NCBI GenBank assembly: GCA_021397845.1
Contig: CM038044.1
Coordinates: 84,391,942-84,455,941, forward strand
Length of the DNA: 64,000 nt
Direction of reading: 5' to 3'
Source: Areca catechu
Lineage: Eukaryota > Streptophyta > Magnoliopsida > Arecales > Arecaceae
Shown here: positions 56,951-64,000 of the stretch, one piece after another
Position numbering within the stretch: the stretch's first letter is position 1
How the letters are laid out: each line of letters begins with the position of its first letter
Program-made: the position numbers and the translations under genes
The notes under the pieces: model-generated
The model's input: only the letters and a program-made list of their open reading frames with translations
Told to the model about the DNA's origin: nothing
Database searches by the model: none

Positions 56951-57356
56951 AGAAGGTTGAACCAAATGCCTAAGTGTTAGATTTTTTCTCGAAATTTGGT
57001 ATTAGTTCTATCTTTAATATTGCAGACCTGGTTGAGTATTGGGAATCGGCAGCGATATCCAGTGAGGCCTTTGGACCTACTCCATCCCTTGTGAGTGACC
57101 CTAGCCTAGAGTGTCCACCAATTAATTAGCCTGAGAGAGGAGAACGGATCGAGCATATCCTAGACGATCAAGCCATCTCGACCTTGGGTCGTGGCTATCA
57201 ACGCTACCTGGTCCAATGGCAAGGCCGGCCAGAATTGGACGATTCATGGATTTCTTGAGAGGACTTGAAGCGCCTTGACCTAGACCTTCTCGAGAGATAT
57301 GTGAGCCAGTGTGATCCTTACTCGATAGGGTCAAGTTCTTCCCATCCCAGGAGAAT
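56951..57356 (+). pseudogene. int: Integrase tail and chromodomain of chromovirus I
   Basis: Frameshifted tail to about 57120, then chromodomain: 'ERIEHILDDQAIST', 'GRGYQRYLVQWQGRPELDDS', 'EDLKRLDLDLLERYV' (57135-57300). The purine-rich 'CCCAGGAGAAT' before 57357 is the probable polypurine tract. Confidence 0.85.
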
Positions 57357-58630
57357 TGGTACATACACTAGAGGCACCAGAATAAGACAGAGGCTTCTTA
57401 ACCCTTGTGGATTACTTAGTAGTGTTTGAGTCCAATTTATAATAAGAGCTCAGCCTTTTAGAGTTTTTCTTTTCATCATTTGAGTTTTGTACTCATAGTG
57501 GATTCATTCCAGCAGGGTTTGGATCAGTCAGTCAATTTAGCTCATGTTGAGCTAAACTTTTTCTGAGTCCTGTATATGTTAGTCCAAGTCCAATGAAGAC
57601 TCAATACAACAGAAGACCAACCTAGCTTGAAGTTATAAAGACCATGGAAGGCCTAGTAGGAGAAATTGGAAGCCCTAGAACCTTGGAGAGCAGCTTGGAG
57701 CCCTAGACCGCAGCCTGAAGCAAACTGGGCTAGCCAAGGCCCATAAGAGAAACCAAGGGGTGCTACTTGCTTATGATTACCACCCCTTGGTTTGCCACTT
57801 TGGGTCACCTCCTTTGGCCAACCAAGGCAAGATAAAGAGGGAGAATTTGAGGGAAAGGAAATTATTGACCTACCATGTATTCTAGCTAGGGTTTGGGTGG
57901 TATTCAAATTCCTATGAAAAGACTCTTTTATCCTTACTTGGGGGGCAAGTTTATGAGTCTATTTAAGAGGCTCTCTTCTCTTGTGTCAAGAATAATTTTT
58001 CATGAATATTATTGAGTTTTCAATTTACTACAATGTGCTTTACTGTGTGCTAAGGGAATTCTGTGTGAGCCCCTTCTTCTTCCTTGTTTCCTACGCCCAG
58101 TATCCAATCGCCATCAAACCCTAGAAGCCATCTCTCCAAGCTTGGCCATCCAACTTCAAAACATCCCTTTCCTTGCTATTTTTTCAATTATTCCTTCATC
58201 CCTTCATCGATTTCTAACCCTTGACAAATGATTTGCAGGTCCCTCGAAGTCTACGAATCCATTGATTCCAACCGTGTAGCGATCGGATCACCAGGTTGAA
58301 AGCCGCGAATCCATGAGGTCTTCAGCTTGATCATCTAGGCTGTATCCGGGAGTGAAAAAAGACCTCTGCAAGGATTCATCTACTAGATCCTGTCAGATAC
58401 AGCCCCTCTATTTGCCGATAGCATTATTGAAGGGGAACTAGCCCAACTGGAGCTTCTCAGCCTCGGCGGTCCTCTTTTCTATTACTTTTAGGGTCTTTTG
58501 CATACTGTTACTTCTTATTTTTGCATATAACTCTCTACTTTAATTCTTGGCCTTATTTTTGGGATTTAGACACTAGACTCAACATATAAAAATATAAAAA
58601 TACTTTGCATGCATCTTTAGTCCCGCATCA
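57357..58630 (+). repeat. 3' LTR of chromovirus I (1274 bp)
   Basis: TGGTACATACACTAG...CCCGCATCA, followed by TSD AATTG. It aligns with the 5' LTR except for the nested solo LTR. Confidence 0.92.
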
Positions 58631-58635
58631 AATTG

Positions 58636-60168
58636 GCTTGGACTTAGATCTACTGTTGGCTAGATGTGGAACCCAAAGGGTCACACACATTAGGAAATTG
58701 GACTAGGATGTCAATTAGAATTTTCTTAGGGTCATGGGATCCTAATTGGTTAGCTAGATTACACACTAGCATGTGTATGCTAACCTAGCTTCTAACCCAA
58801 TTTAATTGGGTCTATAAGGTTGCTTAATGGGGTAAGTCCTAAATTGGGTTGAGTCCTGTATATGTTAGTCCTAAATTGGGTTGAGTCTTATGTGGAATGA
58901 TTTTATCAGATTTTATCTAATATTATTAAGGCTCTTATGTGCCAAATACCAAGAGTCCCATGGGCATGGGACTCCTGGCGCCAAAAGAAGTATTCGGCAA
59001 TCAAAGGGGCACAGAATGACCAAGAGTCCTTCTGCTTGTAAATCACTTATGAAGTGATAAACTATATTTTATTTTTTTTCATATGACACCCATATTGCAT
59101 GAACTTTGACTTGTCAAAGATGGGATTTGGCATGGAGAAAAGGTGGCGCATAAGTGAAGAGTAGCGACTTTTCACTATTGGCATGCAGAAAAGGACCTAG
59201 AATACTTCTGCTTTGGGGAATTATTTCCAGATGAGACAAGACATCCCTAGCCTTATCAATGGAAATGAGAGTGAGCAGTGAAGAAAGATGGCGCGCACAT
59301 GAAGGGTTGCGTCCCTTCATGATAACTGAAACATTTAAATTCCAAGAGTCTTTCCTAATGAAGGAACTTGACTATTGGATAAGTCACATTGCTTCCATGA
59401 CATCTTAAGACCCTTATTAGCTGGTTACATGCCACATGGCAAGAGGATAAAATGCCAAATCATTCAAAGAAGTCGGATAAGTCTTTTGGCACAGAAAAGG
59501 TCGTGGTCTTTGGCACAAGAAGGGTCATAATGTTTTAAGATAAGACACCTTAATGAAGGGTCTTATATGATCTATTAATTGATAGATCAAGGATTGATGA
59601 AGAGCCATATGTGGCACCTCCCCATCTCGTATAAATAGCCATCGGTGTTTAGGTCGATGGTAATCACAAATCCTTTCTTTCTTACACTTACACTCTGCCA
59701 CACTCTCTTTGTCTCTTCCCTCCCTTGTTAGAACTAAGGTCTTGTCTTTAGACAAGTTCACTATTTTAAGACAAGGGTTTAGGAAAAAAATTAGAAAGTG
59801 TTAAATAGAGTGAAGAGAGGTTTTGGAGAGGGCTCAGAGTGCTCTACTGGAGGGTAAGGGTCTGAGCAAGAAAGGAGAGGCTGCTAAAGAAAGAAAGGCC
59901 ATCAGAAGAGTTCCAGTGGTTTAAACAACCTACTGAGGAGTGCTTCCTAGGTTTAATTCATGTGTGGATCACCTCTAGAGGGCATGCACTTATATGCCTA
60001 GTAGAAAGATGAAGGAATTAGCATTCCAGGTATTTTTCCAAACCCTAATTGAATGATTTGTTAATTGTAATGAATAAGAGATCTTGGACTTGGGGTTTCA
60101 AGATGTTTGGAGTTTCAAAAATGAAAATTTTGAAATCCATGCTTCTGTTGCATCACCGAAACCCAACA
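58636..60168 (+). repeat. 5' LTR of copia element K, second segment
   Basis: Continues from 49010. TATA box TATAAATAG (59630-59638). Ends CCCAACA at 60168, one base before the PBS. Total LTR length without chromovirus I is about 2.57 kb, long for this group. 'GGGTTGAGTCCTGTATATGTTAG'-like sequence near 58850 resembles part of I's LTR. Confidence 0.78.
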
Positions 60169-60169
60169 G

Positions 60170-60181
60170 TGGTATCAGAGC
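60170..60181 (+). promoter_or_regulatory. Primer binding site of copia K (tRNA-iMet)
   Basis: TGGTATCAGAGC one base after the LTR. Confidence 0.92.
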
Positions 60182-61653
60182 CCTCTTATTTTATTTAGTT
60201 AATGGTCAATTGAATATGCTTATGTGATAGTGAAGATGATCAGATATGGTAATTCGATGCATGCCACTAATTAGGGTTCACTTATATAGTGAATGATAAT
60301 ATGATCTCATATATAAATCATAGTATGATGCATACTATTGAAACATTATATGATAGTGTGTATTATCAAGTATGGTGCATGCTATTGAATAATATTATGA
60401 TTCTATGCATGATTAGTTCAATCAAATATTTGAAATGTGCTATATCCTAGAATTGCTTCGGATTGGGTTAGTCACCATGGCCGTCCGATCATAGGATTTA
60501 TTTAGGGTTTAATGACCCTCTCTTTTCATTCAATGGGGTCTCCTATGGCATGTAGGGATGCCACTATGACCATATCCCATGAACAATTGAGGTGAATAGA
60601 TTGATATTATAATCATGCTTATGGTATGTATATTAGGGTTAATATGCTTGACTGATGGAATGAATATCATTTCATATGTGTATGGTTATGAATACATTAC
60701 GATGTCATGAATGTTAGGTTTTATGATGTCATGAATGTTAGGTTTTATGATGTCATGAATGTTAGGTTTTATGATGTCATGAATGTTAGGTTGACATAAT
60801 TAAGTCTATATTAGGATGTGTTAGAGACCATCAAAGCCCTCATAAAAAATATATATAGTCATAGTGTAAGTTAATCATGATGAAAATTCGATTAGGGTAT
60901 GATTAGCAAATTGGTGTCTAGGCAAGTGATTCTGGGAAGGAAAGGGAATGAGATTTTTAATTGGTTCTATTGTCTTACTTGGCCAATTTGATTGGTGTCT
61001 AAGGAAAGCAACGGGGGGACCCCCTCATCTCTTCCACTTACCTAGCCAATTTGGTCACATCTAAACCTTAAATTGGTAATGCTAATTTATTAAACACACT
61101 ACAAATTGCCTTCCTTCATGCTAAGAGCCAAATTTATGACAACACTATAGTAGGTTTGTTGTGTACACACAAGGCATGCTCTAGCATTTGGTATAAAATT
61201 TATCTTGGTGCACCTAGTGTTTTATAGCATGACTGATAATGTTGCTTTGTTGTGTACACACAAGGGCAACATTATTCAATCATGGCTATATAGAAATGAA
61301 GGGTCCGACTAAATTAAGACATTATGGTATGTTGTGCACACACAAGGCTATAAGTGTCTTAGAGGCAAAAGTTATGTTGAGAATTGTAAGGGATGCAATT
61401 GGAAAGGATGATTTCCTACCCTTGAACTTATAAGTGTTTATTGTGTACACACAAGGCATTTATAAGGAATTGGGATCCCAATCCCACTAAGAAAGCCCTG
61501 GGAGGGTTTCCCGCTTACCATAGTTGAGGGTTATGGTATTCGTTAGAAAATAGTAGGAGATACAATTAGATGCAAAAGTCCTTGCCTAATTATGAATATC
61601 ATCACGAGTAGTCTGCTTATAGTTTTTCTTTACTTACTGTAGATTGTTACATT
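60182..61653 (+). other. 5' leader of copia K
   Basis: Long leader (1.47 kb) with: the block shared with chromovirus I (60459-60578), including uORF ATG-GCC-GTC-CGA-TCA-TAG (60477-60494) and ATGTAG (60550-60555); a 24-bp tandem repeat; the GGTGTCTA module (60908-61080) also found in B, C and D; and four copies of TTGTG(T/C)ACACACAA (about 61164, 61244, 61333, 61440). No gene; the 64-codon ORF at 61239 spans the last of these. Confidence 0.8.
60701..60793 (+). repeat. 24-bp tandem repeat, about 4 copies
   Basis: Unit GATGTCATGAATGTTAGGTT plus TTAT, perfect across copies at 60701, 60725, 60749 and 60773. It includes the palindrome GATGTCATGA-like core (ATGTCAT). Perfect identity means recent expansion. 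Confidence 0.95.
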
Positions 61654-61990
61654 ATGGCTTTTACTTTTTCATTGCAGGGCATCTTTGATGCTAAGAAGTT
61701 GACTGATCCAAATTATGTGGATTGGTTGAGGAACCTGAGAATTATATTAGCTCAAGAGAAAATTGCCTATATCCTTGATACTCCTAACCTAGATCTGGTA
61801 AAAGAAGATGCTATCAAGAAGGGTTCAAAGAGAAAAAGGAACCCAAAGAGTAGCTTCTAGAAAAGGAAAAAGGCAAGGAAGCCCTCTACTGGTGGAACCT
61901 GCTATCACTGTGGAAAGCAAGGGCACTGGAAGAAGAATTGTAAGTTATATCATGCAAGTCAGAAGCATGATGCTAGTGATGCATCGAAAA
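61654..61990 (+). pseudogene. gag: gag of copia K, internally deleted
   Basis: Start ATG 61654 (MAFTFSLQGIFDAKKLTDPN), N-terminal capsid segment 'DWLRNLRIILAQEKIAYIL', then directly a basic stretch (KKGSKRKRNPK), a TAG (61858-61860, from CAG) and a perfect zinc knuckle CYHCGKQGHWKKNC (61900-61941). Family members have roughly 100-150 more residues between these parts, so most of the capsid is deleted in frame. Confidence 0.85.
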
Positions 61991-62457
61991 GTTTGTACAT
62001 GATACAATCAAACTTATCATTAAGTTCTTCAGCTTCTGATACATGGGTATTGGATACCGCATGTGGGTCTCATATCTGCAAGTTATTGCAGGGGTTACAG
62101 AGACCCAGAAGCTTGAAGAAGGGTGATTTCGAGCTGTTTGGCACGAGTGGTGATCCCATTCATGCTGAAGCTGTTAACACCTATCTGATGTTATTGCCAT
62201 CGGGCAATATTCTTGAATTAAAAGATTGTTATTATGTACCCAACATTATAAAGAATATTATTTCTATACCTTTGTTGTTAAAACAAGGTTTTGACATAAA
62301 TATTTTATGCCATGGGTGCTCGATCTTCTTTTCAAAGAAGTTCTTTGGTTGTGGCACATTTGTTAATGGTCTTTTGATTCTATCACTTAATGATGAAGTT
62401 ATGCTTGTTGAAAACAAGAAGAGAAAGAGAAATGATATAAATGTCACATATCTTTAG
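61991..62457 (+). pseudogene. pro: Protease and pre-integrase of copia K
   Basis: 'DTWVLDTACGSHICKLLQGL' contains the D-T-A variant active site usual in this copia group. 'DLCYYVPNI'-like 'LKDCYYVPNIIKNIISIPLL' and 'INILCHGCSIFF' follow. The frame ends in TAG at 62455-62457, replacing Trp of the pre-integrase 'LWHCRLGHI'. Confidence 0.85.
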
Positions 62458-63247
62458 TATTGTCGTTTGGGTCATATTAGTGAGTCTAGGATAAACAAGT
62501 TGTGCAAAGAAAATTTCTTTGAACCTTTTGATCATGAATCATTAGGAACTTGTGAGTCTTGTCTCATGGAAAAGATGACCAAATCTCTATTCACTGGACA
62601 TGGAGATAGGGCAACTGAGTTGTTAGGCCTAGTACACATAGATGTGTGTGGTCCTATGACAACCTAGGCTAGAGGAGGATACTCTTATTTTATGAGTTTT
62701 ATTGATGACTTATCAAGGTTTGGATACGTGTATCTTATGAAACATAAGTCCGAAGCCTTTGAAAAATTCCAAGAGTATCAAAGTATGGTTGAGAAACAAA
62801 CTAGGCATAGTATTAAAATCCTTCGATCTGATAGAGGAGGGGAATACTTATCTAGTGATTTTCTCGATCATCTTAAAGATAGTGGAATTCTCTCTGAATG
62901 GATCCCTCCATATATGCCACAATTAAATGGTGTAGCAGAAAGGAGGAACTGAACCTTGTTGGTCATGGTACGGTCCATGATGTGCTCACAGATCTTCCAG
63001 TATCCTTCTGGGATTTTGCCTTAGAGACTACTACCCACATACTAAATAAGGTGCCATCAAAAGCAGTTAAAAGCACTCCAAATGAATTATGGAATGGAAA
63101 AAGGCTAAGTCTCTTAAATATTTTAAGATTTGGGGTTGCCCTGCTTATGTCAGGAATGTTTTGGGACATAAGCTAGTGCTAGGGCTGACAAGTGCAGGTT
63201 TGTAGGATATCCTAAATAAGGTATGGGCTACCTTTTCTACCACCCTA
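62458..63247 (+). pseudogene. int: Integrase of copia K
   Basis: HHCC: 'CRLGHISESRINKL' and 'CESCLMEKM'. Core: 'LVHIDVCGPM' (Asp), 'ILRSDRGGEYLSSDF' (Asp), 'QLNGVAERRN' (Glu); all catalytic residues are kept. A TAG follows CGPMTT (62665-62667, from CAG) and a TGA follows AERRN (62950-62952, from CGA). A shift near 62985 leads to 'DLPVSFWDFALETTTHILNK' and 'VPSKAVKSTPNELWNGK'. The C-terminus is fragmented. Confidence 0.87.
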
Positions 63248-64000
63248 TTGAGTAAAAGATCTTTGTCAGTAGGCATGCCACATTCTTGGAAAAGGAGTTT
63301 AACCAAGAAAAGCGCAATGAGAGGATCATTGAACTTGAAGAAATTCAACCTACACCTAAAACAATTCCTTAACCAGATGTTCCTAAGATTCAGAAACAAC
63401 TACAACACACAACTCCTCTCCATATGTCAGAGAGTACAAAGTGCACCTCTCAGATATGGCTTTGTCATTGGAAATAATAATGAAGCCAGTATCATACAAG
63501 ATGATGATCCTATGACCTATATGGAAGCTGTCATGAGTGGAGACTCTGATAAATGGCTAGAAGCCATGAAATCCGAGATGGAATCCATGTACTCTAATCA
63601 GGTTTGGACATTAATTGATCCACCTGAGGGAGTAAACCCAATCGGGTTTAAATGGGTCTTCAAGAAGAAGATTGGAGTAGATGGTCTAGTAGAGACCTAT
63701 AAGGCTAGACAGATGGCAAAAGGTTTCAAACAAAAACATGGCATTGACTATGATGAAACTTTTTTACTAGTAGCCATACTCAAGTCCATTCGGATATTGC
63801 TTGCTATAGCTGCATACTATAATTATGAGATATGGAAAATAAACATAAAGACTGCTTTCCTTAATGGATACCTTAAGGAAAAAGTCTATATATCACAGCT
63901 AGAAGGGTTTGTCCCAAGTGAGAGACCAAACCAAGTACGTTGACTTAAGAAGTCCATTTATGGATTAAAGCAAGTATCGAGGAGTTAGGACATCCACTTT
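63248..64000 (+). pseudogene. pol: Reverse transcriptase of copia K, 5' part
   Basis: Open in one frame for 231 codons to 63943: 'PLRYGFVIGNNNE', 'DPMTYMEAVMSGDSDKWLEA', 'NQVWTLIDPPEGVNPIGFKW', 'VFKKKIGVDGLVETYKAR', 'GIDYDETF', 'KINIKTAFLNGYLKEKVYIS'. The usual Asp of 'MDVKTAFLNG' is Asn. After a stop at 63941 (TGA, from CGA) comes 'LKKSIYGLKQVSRS'. RT continues past the right edge. Confidence 0.88.

Larger units (their letters stand above)
49011..58630 (+). mobile_element. Element I: complete Tekay/Del-type chromovirus
   Basis: Close relative of D on the same strand. 5' LTR 49011-51661 (carrying a solo LTR), iMet PBS, gag-pol with chromodomain, 3' LTR 57357-58630; flanked by AATTG (49006-49010, 58631-58635). 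Excluding the nested solo LTR it is about 8.26 kb. It lies within the 5' LTR of copia K. Confidence 0.93.

Noticed and set aside
58636..60168. Independent host gene between chromovirus I and copia K
   Set aside because: The stretch continues 47972-49010 through the TSD of I and ends at K's PBS, so it is K's LTR.
12798..60181. tRNA-like matches TGGTATCAGAGC at several places
   Set aside because: These are primer binding sites next to LTR ends, not tRNA genes; no cloverleaf follows.

Overview
The window is nuclear DNA from a flowering plant, about 64 kb of LTR retrotransposons inserted into one another. I see no ordinary host gene, tRNA, rRNA or CRISPR array. The lineages (Ty3/gypsy chromoviruses with chromodomains, Athila-like, Tat-like; Ty1/copia Sirevirus and Tork/TAR-like) are typical of plant heterochromatin. 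The species cannot be named from this sequence. Every coding region is broken by stops or frameshifts, so nothing here looks autonomous.

Elements are lettered A to K, plus two solo LTRs. 1-3814: the 5' end of minus-strand Athila-like element C (gag, leader, PBS, 5' LTR), inserted into the gag of plus-strand Athila-like element A (3815-9237; gag and protease only, then 3' LTR). 9238-22690: leader and 5' LTR of minus-strand Athila-like element B. B's LTR is split by a complete plus-strand Tekay/Del-type chromovirus D (11520-21249, TSD TCTTC), which carries a solo LTR (18173-19497, TSD TTAGG). 22691-24521: degenerate Ty1/copia fragment G. 24522-26993: a Sirevirus-type LTR fragment and the 3' end of Athila-like element E.

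26994-47971: minus-strand Tat-like element H. It comprises a probable 3' LTR, an antisense coiled-coil ORF, a 3' tandem-repeat array, integrase, RNase H and RT. H is split by a complete minus-strand Sirevirus F (28772-40028), which has an extra ORF in the envelope position, and by a 2.87-kb non-autonomous element J (41000-43867, TSD CTATT). At 47971 H's RT is cut by plus-strand Ty1/copia element K, which runs past the right edge. K's 5' LTR holds a complete chromovirus I (49011-58630, TSD AATTG), and I's 5' LTR holds another solo LTR (49434-50784, TSD CAAGG). The order of insertion on the right side is therefore E, then H, then K, then I, then the solo LTR.

The most interesting signals are: non-coding 5'-leader modules shared between Ty3/gypsy and Ty1/copia elements, including a block of about 120 bp with a conserved micro-uORF; a GTGTCGACAC palindrome array found both in the Sirevirus LTR U3 and upstream of its extra ORF; the antisense ORF of the Tat-like element; the non-autonomous element J with a GC-rich body; and a stop-codon spectrum that points to decay by deamination at methylated CG and CHG sites.
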